A stretch of 6,356 nucleotides of DNA from the NCBI GenBank assembly GCA_029960905.1, contig JASBVU010000115.1:1-6356 (forward strand), written 5' to 3'. Below are positions 1 through 5,705 of this stretch, in pieces. The position numbers and the translations under genes are program-made. Source of the DNA: Thermoanaerobacterium sp. GTDB lineage: Bacteria > Bacillota > Thermoanaerobacteria > Thermoanaerobacterales > Thermoanaerobacteraceae. Within the stretch, counting starts at the first letter, position 1, and each line of letters opens with the position of its first letter. The notes beneath the pieces were generated by a model that was given only the letters and a program-made list of their open reading frames with translations, was not told the DNA's origin and searched no databases.

Positions 1-439
1 TAGCTGTTAGTTTCAAAGCCTCATTGGCGCAGTCCCTTACAACAGTTAGAATAGTCCCCTCCGTAGGCTTCATAACCGCCTTATATGCAATTGATGAGCC
101 AGTATTTAATGCTTCAGCAAAATCTTTTGTCGTAATTTCATCATGATTTAAAAGACTTTTGGCAAATCCTCGAATTATCTGAGATAAAATTACGCCTGAA
201 TTCCCTTTGGCGCCTAAGAGAGCACCTCTAGAAAGATTATTTAACACCTCATTCATATCATCAGAGGCTTTTTCCATTTCTTTAACAGCAAAATCTAATG
301 TATGAGCCATATTAGAACCTGTATCGCCATCTGGAACAGGAAAGACATTTAATTTATTTATTTCATCTGATTTATTTGTTAAATATTGAGATCCGGCCTT
401 AAACATAAGTTTTAAAGTATTAACATCTAAACGATCCAA
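1..439 (-). CDS. fakA: Fatty acid kinase, ATP-binding subunit FakA (YloV/DAK2 family), N-terminal part, runs off the left edge
   Basis: FakA binds ATP and, together with a fatty-acid-binding FakB (DegV family), phosphorylates free fatty acids to acyl-phosphates that enter phospholipid synthesis. The first 146 residues are visible; family members are about 550 residues, so the C-terminal three quarters are missing. The DhaL/DAK2-type nucleotide site is clear: LNVFPVPDGDTGSNM at residues 30-44 holds the Mg-binding aspartates D37 and D39, GAKGNSGVILSQ lies at 76-87, and KPTEGTILTVV at 124-134. The start is TTG (437-439), which I chose because an AGGAGG site (448-453) lies 8 bases upstream and the protein aligns with the family from here; the next Met is residue 12. 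The binding site overlaps the asp23 stop codon, so the two genes are probably cotranscribed and coupled. The family assignment is firm; the exact start is likely. Confidence 0.93.
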   Translation of the reverse strand, partial: MDRLDVNTLKLMFKAGSQYLTNKSDEINKLNVFPVPDGDTGSNMAHTLDFAVKEMEKASDDMNEVLNNLSRGALLGAKGNSGVILSQIIRGFAKSLLNHDEITTKDFAEALNTGSSIAYKAVMKPTEGTILTVVRDCANEALKLTA

Positions 440-452
440 CCGTTTTTCCTCC

Positions 453-803
453 TCAAAAATCAACTTTTATGCTTTGTACATTTACAATAATGTTTTTAAC
501 ATTAACACCTGTATATGTCTCTATAGTATATTTGATTTTTTCAATGATATTTGCAGCAACTGTTTTAATATTAACTCCATATTCAACAACAATGTACAAA
601 TCTATAACAATTCCATCTTCATCATACGTAACCTTTATTCCTTTACCTGACTGCTCATTTTTAAAAAGCTCAATTAATCCATCAGGTCCTCGTTTCCCTA
701 AACCTACTATGCCATAACATTCAGATGTAGCGTAACTAGCCATAGATGCAATTACATCTACAGAAATATCTATTTTTCCTAAATTGTTTTTTGTTTGCTC
801 CAT
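453..803 (-). CDS. yloU: Asp23/Gls24 family envelope stress-like protein (YloU)
   Basis: A 116-residue protein of the Asp23/Gls24 family. The family consensus shows in GKIDISVDVIASMASYAT (residues 9-26), then GIVGLG (31-36) and the C-terminal VNVKNIIVNVQSIKV part. No signal peptide or membrane segment is visible, so it should be cytoplasmic. Relatives in staphylococci sit beneath the membrane and are linked to envelope stress, but the exact role of the YloU branch is not settled. Its constant position directly before fakA suggests a link to lipid or envelope metabolism (inference). The ATG start at 801-803 is supported by an AGGAGGT site (811-817) 7 bases upstream and a sigma-A promoter just before that. 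It is divergent from rpmB. Confidence 0.93.
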   Translation of the reverse strand: MEQTKNNLGKIDISVDVIASMASYATSECYGIVGLGKRGPDGLIELFKNEQSGKGIKVTYDEDGIVIDLYIVVEYGVNIKTVAANIIEKIKYTIETYTGVNVKNIIVNVQSIKVDF

Positions 804-828
804 TTTTACAACCTCCTATTATAATTAT

Positions 829-857
829 ATTTTACCTTATCCAGTTTAAATCATCAA
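829..857 (-). promoter_or_regulatory. Sigma-A promoter for asp23-fakA
   Basis: Reading the minus strand, a -35 box TTGATG (857 to 852) and a -10 box TAAAAT (834 to 829) are separated by exactly 17 bases. Transcription would start near 822, leaving a leader of about 20 bases that consists mostly of the asp23 ribosome binding site. There is no room for a riboswitch. Box match and spacing are good; the start site is predicted. Confidence 0.7.
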
Positions 858-911
858 TAAAGAAAAAAATTGTTATATTTTAAGCCAAACGCAAATTTTA
901 ATTAAAAAGTA

Positions 912-940
912 TTTACAGCTTTAAAATATAATGTTAAAAT
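912..940 (+). promoter_or_regulatory. Upstream sigma-A promoter P1 facing rpmB
   Basis: A -35 box TTTACA (912-917) and a -10 box TAAAAT (935-940) with 17-base spacing. Transcription would begin near 947, about 95 bases before the rpmB start, and the transcript would at once enter the hairpin at 944-984. It is one of two promoters in tandem; the other is at 986-1014. In AT-rich DNA such matches also occur by chance, so the confidence is moderate. Confidence 0.5.
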
Positions 941-943
941 ATC

Positions 944-984
944 ATTGTTGCGTGGAGATAATGAAATGTTGTGCAGCAATTTTT
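944..984 (+). terminator. Terminator-like hairpin in the rpmB leader (possible attenuator)
   Basis: The arm ATTGTTGC (944-951) pairs with GCAGCAAT (973-980): 7 Watson-Crick pairs and one G-U pair, possibly extended by two more G-U pairs, around a loop of 17 to 21 bases. A run of five T (980-984) follows. It lies downstream of promoter P1 and upstream of P2, so it could stop P1 transcripts before rpmB. The long loop makes it a weak terminator; attenuation or a small RNA is inference. Confidence 0.35.
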
Positions 985-985
985 C

Positions 986-1014
986 TTGAAGTCTATTAAT
1001 TTTTTTGTTAAAAT
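986..1014 (+). promoter_or_regulatory. Proximal sigma-A promoter P2 of rpmB
   Basis: A -35 box TTGAAG (986-991) and a -10 box TAAAAT (1009-1014) are separated by 17 bases. The start would fall near 1021, giving a leader of about 20 bases up to the rpmB start with the AGGAGGTG ribosome binding site at 1031-1038. This is probably the main promoter for L28. Confidence 0.65.
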
Positions 1015-1041
1015 GTTAGTGTTGACAAAGAGGAGGTGCAC

Positions 1042-1233
1042 ATGATGAGGAAATGTGATGTATGCGGAAAAACACCGATGGCAGGATATCAATACAGTCA
1101 CTCTCATAGAAAATCAATTAAAAAATGGCAGCCAAACTTAAAGCGTGTTAGAGCCATAGTCGATGGCACACCTGTAAGATTAAATGTTTGTACAAAATGC
1201 TTAAGATCAGGAAGGGTTAAGAGAGCTATATAA
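1042..1233 (+). CDS. rpmB: 50S ribosomal protein L28 (bL28), zinc-ribbon (C+) type
   Basis: L28 is a small basic protein of the large ribosomal subunit. The 63-residue product begins MMRKCDVCGKTPMAGYQYSH, and SHSHRKSIKKWQPNL plus the LRSGRV tail near the C terminus are typical of the family. Two Cys-x2-Cys pairs (CDVC near the N terminus and CTKC near the C terminus) mark the zinc-binding C+ form. I chose the ATG at 1042 because it gives the usual family length and the usual spacing between Met and the first Cys. The ATG at 1045 is also possible and sits 8 bases from AGGAGG (1031-1036). The gene is divergent from asp23 and convergent with spoVM, and a terminator follows directly. Confidence 0.96.
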   Translation: MMRKCDVCGKTPMAGYQYSHSHRKSIKKWQPNLKRVRAIVDGTPVRLNVCTKCLRSGRVKRAI

Positions 1234-1240
1234 AGAAAGA

Positions 1241-1269
1241 CGTGCATATATGCACGCTTTTTATTTTTT
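1241..1269 (+). terminator. Rho-independent terminator of rpmB, possibly bidirectional
   Basis: A perfect 16-base palindrome CGTGCATATATGCACG (1241-1256) forms a 6-bp GC-rich stem with a TATA loop and is followed by C and a T-rich tract (TTTTTATTTTTT, 1258-1269). It starts 7 bases after the rpmB stop. On the minus strand the same hairpin lies 4 bases after the spoVM stop and is followed by TCTTTCTTTAT, so it may also end the spoVM transcript, less efficiently. The T tract overlaps the last codons and stop of spoVM. Confidence 0.85.
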
Positions 1270-1353
1270 GCTTTTAGTAAATGCAGACAAAAGCTTTTTA
1301 ACAAAATCAGGAATTCTAATGTAGTATATTTTAGGTTCTTTTTTTTTACTCAT
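1261..1353 (-). CDS. spoVM: SpoVM-like small sporulation protein, 30 residues
   Basis: SpoVM is a tiny amphipathic peptide made in the mother cell. It recognises the curved forespore membrane, anchors the coat ATPase SpoIVA and is needed for coat and cortex formation. Residues 8-25 here, KIYYIRIPDFVKKLLSAF, align without gaps to residues 2-19 of B. subtilis SpoVM (as I recall it, KFYTIKLPKFLGGIVRAM). The key proline (P9 there, P15 here) and the Lys/Tyr/Ile positions are kept. Hydrophobic residues I14, F17, V18, L21, L22 and F25 fall on one helix face. A six-residue stretch, SKKKEP, is added after the initiator Met. The ATG at 1351-1353 has an AAAGGGGG site ending 6 bases upstream; an in-frame ATG at 1357-1359 is too close to that site. 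Position before convergent rpmB matches B. subtilis. The gene is easily missed because of its size. Confidence 0.85.
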   Translation of the reverse strand: MSKKKEPKIYYIRIPDFVKKLLSAFTKSKK

Positions 1354-1395
1354 ACACATCCCCCTTTATCCTTCTACTTCTAAACTATTTATCTA

Positions 1396-1581
1396 CTATT
1401 TGAAATATGCATTAATAAAATAACCAATCATTATTACGGCAAATCCTAAAAGGATCATCCATAGCCAACTTGGTATGTACAATACAATGATGAATATTCC
1501 AAGTGAAATTACAATATATCCAATTGAATAATTCAGCTTTTTATTTAATATTCTCATTTTTTTATAAATTTTATCCCACAC
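1396..1581 (-). CDS. Small two-helix membrane protein of unknown function, 61 residues
   Basis: I do not recognise this family. The product has a basic N terminus (KIYKKMRILNKK, residues 4-15), a hydrophobic helix at about 18-36, a tight turn around P37-S38 and a second helix at about 39-56. It is a membrane hairpin with both ends probably in the cytoplasm. The start is GTG (1579-1581), supported by an AAAGGGG site (1591-1597) 9 bases upstream, or GGTGG (1588-1592) 6 bases upstream; Met9 is an alternative start. It stands between thiN and spoVM, where B. subtilis, as I recall, has no gene. A 42-base gap separates it from spoVM, so the two are probably cotranscribed, which points to a role in sporulation or the envelope (inference). 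Its binding site lies in one arm of a hairpin (1586-1627). Confidence 0.75.
   Translation of the reverse strand: MWDKIYKKMRILNKKLNYSIGYIVISLGIFIIVLYIPSWLWMILLGFAVIMIGYFINAYFK
1470..1499 (-). promoter_or_regulatory. Candidate sigma-E (mother-cell) promoter for spoVM
   Basis: On the minus strand GAATATT (1499 to 1493) fits the sigma-E -35 consensus kmATATT perfectly. After 15 bases, CATACCAA (1477 to 1470) matches the -10 consensus CATACAmT at 6 of 8 positions. The site is inside the 61-residue gene, about 110 bases before the spoVM start. B. subtilis spoVM is, as I recall, under sigma-E control, which makes this plausible, but the match is by eye. Confidence 0.45.
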
Positions 1582-1627
1582 AAAAATCCACCCCTTTCTT
1601 ATAATATTTTATTCGAAAGAAGTGGAT
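1582..1627 (-). terminator. 13-bp hairpin with U run at the end of the prpC-thiN operon, sequestering the next ribosome binding site
   Basis: On the minus strand ATCCACTTCTTTC (1627 to 1615) pairs with GAAAGGGGTGGAT (1598 to 1586): 11 Watson-Crick and two G-U pairs around a 16-base AT-rich loop. Four further T (1585 to 1582) follow. It begins 6 bases after the thiN stop and looks like an intrinsic terminator of the upstream operon. The 3' arm contains the whole AAAGGGG ribosome binding site of the 61-residue gene, whose GTG start comes right after the T run. Folding would therefore also hide that site. Confidence 0.65.
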
Positions 1628-1633
1628 ATTGTG

Positions 1634-2269
1634 CTAATCTTTAGATTTTATCACAAGCAAATAACCACCATTAATCTTTATTTTAATTTTATTTTTTGTA
1701 AATACGTTGCTAATACCATAAGGCATTTCCAATGACATATCCTGACCAGATAAAGGATAGAACAACCCCTCAGTGTAAATACCGCTAACGTCTATACTGT
1801 ACGGAATCAAAGAAACTACATCACCTATTTTACCTTCCAATTCGATAAAATCATCAATAAGATAAATTTCATTTTTTTCACTCAAAATTTTACCCTTTAT
1901 TTTTCTCTTAACAAGGTACAACAAAAGCGATAAATTCGCTAATGAATGGTCAAATCTGCTACCTATTGTCGCTAAATACACAATTTCATTAGCACCTATC
2001 TCTATAGCCTTTATCGTTGCAAGTTGACTATCAGTCTCGTCTTTCATAGTAGGATATTTTTCAATACTTACGCCTTTTTGCAAATAATAATCGATAATTT
2101 GTGCATCTGCTGAATCCAAATCGCCGACAATGTAATTTGGTACTATACCTAACTTGTAAGCTATATTAGCTCCACCATCTGCACATATTACAGCATCGCA
2201 TTTACCAATTATTTTTCTAAAATAGTCAGAATCTTTAAATTCTCCATTTGAGATAATACAAACCTTCAT
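1634..2269 (-). CDS. thiN: Thiamine pyrophosphokinase (thiamine diphosphokinase)
   Basis: This enzyme transfers pyrophosphate from ATP to thiamine, giving thiamine diphosphate, the cofactor of transketolase, pyruvate-processing enzymes and others; it serves thiamine salvage in the cytoplasm. The 211-residue length is normal for the family. Motifs in order: CADGGAN (29-35), GDLDS (49-53), KDETDSQLA (76-84) and GSRFDHSLANL (103-113), all part of the ATP/Mg and thiamine sites, followed by the small C-terminal beta domain ending in NGGYLLVI. The ATG overlaps the rpe stop in an ATGA arrangement, and its GAGGAG site (2280-2285) lies in the 3' end of rpe, which implies translational coupling. There is no leader and no TPP riboswitch in front of it. 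B. subtilis has the same order (yloS). Confidence 0.95.
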   Translation of the reverse strand: MKVCIISNGEFKDSDYFRKIIGKCDAVICADGGANIAYKLGIVPNYIVGDLDSADAQIIDYYLQKGVSIEKYPTMKDETDSQLATIKAIEIGANEIVYLATIGSRFDHSLANLSLLLYLVKRKIKGKILSEKNEIYLIDDFIELEGKIGDVVSLIPYSIDVSGIYTEGLFYPLSGQDMSLEMPYGISNVFTKNKIKIKINGGYLLVIKSKD

Positions 2270-2919
2270 TTTAGTACTGCTCCTCTAAGTTTTTTTAAAT
2301 TTTCACCGGGATCTCCTTTGGCAAATATGGACGATCCAGCTACAATTACATCAGCCCCAGCCAAAACCACATCATTTATATTATCAATATTAATTCCGCC
2401 ATCTACTTCTATCTTAAAATTTAACCCTTTTTCATTTCTAATAAATGCTAATTCGCGAATTTTTTCATACATGCCATCTATAAATACCTGCCCTCCAAAC
2501 CCAGGATTTACGGTCATAATCAAGACCATATCAACTGACGACAATACATATCGTAATGTGTCTAATGGTGTTGCAGGATTTAATGCAACGCTTGCATTTA
2601 TGCCCATTGATTTTATTAATTGCAGAGTTCTATCCAAATGTATACATGCTTCCTGGTGTACCGTTATATTTTTGGCTCCAGCATCGACAAATTCTTTTAT
2701 GTATCTATCAGGCTCTTCTATCATTAAATGAACATCAAATGGAATTCCAGTTTTACCTTTTAAGGCATTTAATACCAATGGTCCAATCGTTATATTAGGA
2801 ACAAAATGCCCATCCATAATATCTATATGTAAATACTCAGGTTTCTCTGCTTCAACTTTTCGTATATCAGATAACAAATTTCCAAAGTCAGCCGATAAAA
2901 TCGATGGAGAAATTTCCAT
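2266..2919 (-). CDS. rpe: Ribulose-phosphate 3-epimerase
   Basis: Interconverts D-ribulose 5-phosphate and D-xylulose 5-phosphate in the non-oxidative pentose phosphate pathway, a cytoplasmic metal-dependent TIM-barrel enzyme. At 217 residues it is full length. Motifs: SPSILSADF (4-12), HIDIMDGHFVPN (31-42) with the metal ligands H31 and D33, DVHLMI (62-67) with H64, MTVNPGFGGQ (135-144) for phosphate binding, EVDGGI (171-176) with the second acid D173, and GSSIF (195-199). The two catalytic aspartates D33 and D173 are both present. An AAGGAGG site (2931-2937) lies 11 bases upstream, inside the end of rsgA; the gap to rsgA is 2 bases. It shares the operon with thiN, whose product makes the transketolase cofactor. 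Confidence 0.97.
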   Translation of the reverse strand: MEISPSILSADFGNLLSDIRKVEAEKPEYLHIDIMDGHFVPNITIGPLVLNALKGKTGIPFDVHLMIEEPDRYIKEFVDAGAKNITVHQEACIHLDRTLQLIKSMGINASVALNPATPLDTLRYVLSSVDMVLIMTVNPGFGGQVFIDGMYEKIRELAFIRNEKGLNFKIEVDGGINIDNINDVVLAGADVIVAGSSIFAKGDPGENLKKLRGAVLK

Positions 2920-2921
2920 TG

Positions 2922-3797
2922 TTAATACTTCCTCCTTCTGTTCGCTTTTAGTTCACTATACAAACTTAAATAATTTGCGTACCTTGTTTTATCAATCAGT
3001 CCATTCTCAACAGCACTTTTAACTCCACAATTAGGTTCATTAATATGTAGGCACGAATTAAATCTACAATCTGCTTCAAATTCTTGAAAATCTTTATAAA
3101 ACTTTTTGAGATCTTTTTCATCAATATCCAGATTTAATGAAGTAAAGCCTGGCGTATCCAATACATATCCACCATCAATAGGCATTAACTCTACATTTCT
3201 TGTCGTATGCTTCCCTCTATTAAGCTTTTCGCTTAAATCTCCAATCTCTTGTCTTTCATGTCCATGAATACAATTTATCAAAGAAGATTTTCCAACGCCA
3301 GATGGGCCTGTAAAAAAAGAGGTTTTGCCCTTTAGAATTGTCTTTAATTTGTCAATTCCGATGCCGTCGTATTTAGAAGTGGCAATTATATCATAACCTA
3401 ATTTTCTATATAGATTGTACATTGGCATGTAAATATCTTCACTCACTAAATCAATTTTATTTATGCAGATAACAGGATGTATCTCGTTTAATTCAGCCAA
3501 TATAATCATCTTATCAAGCTGAAGCCTGTTCAAATCAGGATTAACTATCGAAAAAGTAATTATCGCTTGATCCACATTTGACACCGGAGGTCTTACCAAT
3601 TGATTCTTCCTGTCATGTATATCTACTATGAAGCCATCTTTTAAATCTTGTGTTTCAACATCAACATAGTCTCCAACAATGGGTACAATATTGGAAATCC
3701 TAAATTTCCCACGAGCACGGCATTCTATGACGCCATGCTCTGTGGAAACATAGTAAAAGCCTCCAATGCCTTTAACAATTCTTCCTACCAGTATCAC
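2922..3797 (-). CDS. rsgA: Small-subunit ribosome biogenesis GTPase RsgA (YloQ/CpgA)
   Basis: RsgA binds the maturing 30S subunit and hydrolyses GTP late in its assembly; the B. subtilis form CpgA is a substrate of the PrkC kinase and is also tied to cell wall formation. The 291-residue protein has an N-terminal OB fold (about 1-70), then a circularly permuted GTPase domain with motif order G4 NKID (113-116), G1 GPSGVGKSSL (164-173) and G3 DTPGF (214-218), and a C-terminal zinc site Cys244-Cys249-His251-Cys257. The switch segment RGKHTTRN (194-201) is intact. The GTG start overlaps the prkC TAG by one base; a GGGGG run 10 bases upstream is only a fair ribosome binding site, so coupling to prkC translation is likely. 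The start fits the usual N terminus (GRIVKGIGGFYYV). Confidence 0.97.
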   Translation of the reverse strand: MILVGRIVKGIGGFYYVSTEHGVIECRARGKFRISNIVPIVGDYVDVETQDLKDGFIVDIHDRKNQLVRPPVSNVDQAIITFSIVNPDLNRLQLDKMIILAELNEIHPVICINKIDLVSEDIYMPMYNLYRKLGYDIIATSKYDGIGIDKLKTILKGKTSFFTGPSGVGKSSLINCIHGHERQEIGDLSEKLNRGKHTTRNVELMPIDGGYVLDTPGFTSLNLDIDEKDLKKFYKDFQEFEADCRFNSCLHINEPNCGVKSAVENGLIDKTRYANYLSLYSELKANRRRKY

Positions 3798-5701
3798 TAA
3801 AATTTCGCCCCCATTGTCTCGTAAACATTGCCGTTTATATCAACTTCAATAACAACATTGCCTTTGCCACTAACTGGCACTGTTATTGGGCTGTCTGCAT
3901 AGGTATACGTATTTGAATACTGCAATGTCTTATTGCCGTCTTGTATTACATAAACATCAACTTTCATAGGACCTTCTTGATTAGGTAAATCAATTGTAAT
4001 CTCTTTTGTCTTATAACCTTGCGGCAATTGAGTTTGTTGCTGTTGCTGCTGCGTCTGTGTTGATTGACTTACAATCAAATCAATAGATTTACCTTTTTGA
4101 ATGCTGGTACCTTGAGGTATACTTTGTGAAATCACAAAGTTATCAGGCACACTGTCGCTGGATTGTGTAGTTACATTTCCAACCTTAAGACCTACATCTT
4201 CCAAAGCTTTTGTTGCATCATCAAGTGACATGTTCTGAACATTAGGCACTGTAACCATTTCTGCTCCTTTGCTTACATAAACATCAACAACAGTATTGTA
4301 TTCAACTTGCACACCTTGTCTAGGATTTTGATCATATACATAACCATTTGGATAACTATCATTGTAATCCCAAATTAAATTTGCATTTAACCCACTATTT
4401 TTTAATTTCAACTGAGCATCCCTGTACTCACTACCTATAACATTAGGAACAACGGAATTCTGTTTCCCTTTGCTAACTACTACATTAACAGTAGAACCTT
4501 TTTTTACAGTCTCTCCAGCTGGTGGATCTTGTGACAAAATAGTGTTAGTTGGAGCATCGCTGTATTGACTATCCGCTATATTTAATTTCAAATTGCTATT
4601 TTCTAATACTGTAGTTGCTTTATCCAGCGTTTGACCCTTTATATCCGGCACTTTCACTTCAGCAGCAGTCGCCATATTGTTTAAAAAATACATCGTACCG
4701 TAAGACAGAGAAGCCATAAGTGCCAAAACCAATATTGCAATTCCTATATTCCTTAAAATTTTTCTGCCTTTTCTTTTATTTGGTGTTTTTGAAGCCATCA
4801 TCTTCTCGTTAATTTCTTCCGTCTTCATAACCCGTGTCACATTATTGTCAGCTAAATCACCTATAATCAATTTATCTGGATCGCTTATAAACGTATCAAT
4901 ATCATTTAAAAGTTCGGCTGCACTTTTATATCTGTAGTTTATATCTTTCTCAGTCGCCTTTAATACTATCTTGTCAAGTTTATAAGGTACTAGAGGATTC
5001 AACTTTGATGGTGGCACTATGTTTTCCTGTATATGCTTTAAAGCAACTGATATGGGACTCTCACCTTCAAAAGGAACTTTACCGGTTAGCATCTCATACA
5101 TGACAATCCCCAGCGAATATATGTCAGTCTTTTCGTCTATCATGGCACCTTTCGCCTGTTCTGGCGAAAAATAGTAAGCTGTGCCAAGGACATCTCCTCC
5201 ACCATACGTTATTGTAGAACCATTAGCTGCTCTTGCAATGCCAAAATCTGTTACCTTTACAATGTTGTCATCTGTTACTAATATGTTTTGTGGCTTAATG
5301 TCTCTGTGGACAATATGGTGTTTATGGGCGTGTTCCAAAGCTCTACATACTTGCCTTGCTATATCCAACGATTTTGATATAGGCAAAGGTCCATTTGTCT
5401 CCTTAATTAATTGTTTTAAAGTTTTTCCATTTACATATTCCATTACAATATAGTATATATCCCCTTCTTGTCCAACATCGTATATGCTGACAATATTAGG
5501 ATGAGAAAGACTTGCTGCCGCTTGTGATTCTCTTTTGAATCTTCTCACAAATTCTTCATCCGACACGAACTCCGACCGCAATATCTTTATAGCAACAATT
5601 CTATTCAGAAGATGGCATTTTGCCTTATACACTTTTGCCATACCACCTTCGCCTATCTTTTCCAATATCTCATATCGATTGCCAAGCATTTTACCAATCA
5701 T
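3797..5701 (-). CDS. prkC: Membrane Ser/Thr protein kinase PrkC with three PASTA repeats
   Basis: PrkC (PknB/Stk family) senses muropeptides or lipid II outside the cell and phosphorylates cytoplasmic proteins on Ser/Thr; in Bacillus it acts in germination, wall metabolism and translation control. The 634 residues divide into a kinase domain (about 10-272), a basic juxtamembrane linker, one membrane helix (about 316-338), three PASTA repeats (about 348-412, 415-479, 482-546), a Gln-rich linker (about 548-558) and a C-terminal beta domain (about 563-634). Catalytic residues are complete: glycine loop GEGGMAKV (17-24), K39, E58, HRD (132-134), N139, DFG (152-154) and the SPEQ segment (179-182). 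Thr163 and Thr165 in the activation loop are candidate autophosphorylation sites. An AAAGGAGG site (5711-5718) lies 9 bases upstream, inside prpC, 4 bases from whose stop this gene starts. Confidence 0.97.
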   Translation of the reverse strand: MIGKMLGNRYEILEKIGEGGMAKVYKAKCHLLNRIVAIKILRSEFVSDEEFVRRFKRESQAAASLSHPNIVSIYDVGQEGDIYYIVMEYVNGKTLKQLIKETNGPLPISKSLDIARQVCRALEHAHKHHIVHRDIKPQNILVTDDNIVKVTDFGIARAANGSTITYGGGDVLGTAYYFSPEQAKGAMIDEKTDIYSLGIVMYEMLTGKVPFEGESPISVALKHIQENIVPPSKLNPLVPYKLDKIVLKATEKDINYRYKSAAELLNDIDTFISDPDKLIIGDLADNNVTRVMKTEEINEKMMASKTPNKRKGRKILRNIGIAILVLALMASLSYGTMYFLNNMATAAEVKVPDIKGQTLDKATTVLENSNLKLNIADSQYSDAPTNTILSQDPPAGETVKKGSTVNVVVSKGKQNSVVPNVIGSEYRDAQLKLKNSGLNANLIWDYNDSYPNGYVYDQNPRQGVQVEYNTVVDVYVSKGAEMVTVPNVQNMSLDDATKALEDVGLKVGNVTTQSSDSVPDNFVISQSIPQGTSIQKGKSIDLIVSQSTQTQQQQQQTQLPQGYKTKEITIDLPNQEGPMKVDVYVIQDGNKTLQYSNTYTYADSPITVPVSGKGNVVIEVDINGNVYETMGAKF

Positions 5702-5705
5702 ATCG

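Noticed and set aside
469..717. Plus-strand open frame antisense to asp23; similar ones at 2318-2731, 2556-2798, 5181-5453, 5535-5822 and 5620-5967
   Set aside because: All lie opposite well-recognised genes, and their translations look like random low-complexity sequence.
961..999. 12-codon leader reading frame (MKCCAAIFLEVY) before rpmB
   Set aside because: The nearest GGAG (954-957) is only 3 bases from the ATG, and the peptide has no run of codons that would suit a known attenuation scheme. It overlaps the hairpin arm and could be chance.
1022..1027. Perfect TTGACA -35 box just before rpmB
   Set aside because: No -10 box lies 16-18 bases downstream; that position is already inside the rpmB coding sequence.
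1036..1041. GTG at 1036 as the start of rpmB
   Set aside because: It lies within the AGGAGGTG ribosome binding site itself, so it cannot be the initiation codon used with that site.
1104..1304. 66-codon open frame on the minus strand covering rpmB and the terminator
   Set aside because: It is antisense to a certain L28 gene, has no family resemblance, and overlaps spoVM, which has much better support in another frame.
1354..1359. ATG at 1357-1359 as the start of spoVM
   Set aside because: The AAAGGGGG site directly abuts it, leaving no spacing; the ATG at 1351-1353 has 6 bases.
2270..2330. TPP riboswitch or separate promoter before thiN
   Set aside because: thiN overlaps rpe by 4 bases, and the preceding sequence is coding; no leader exists.
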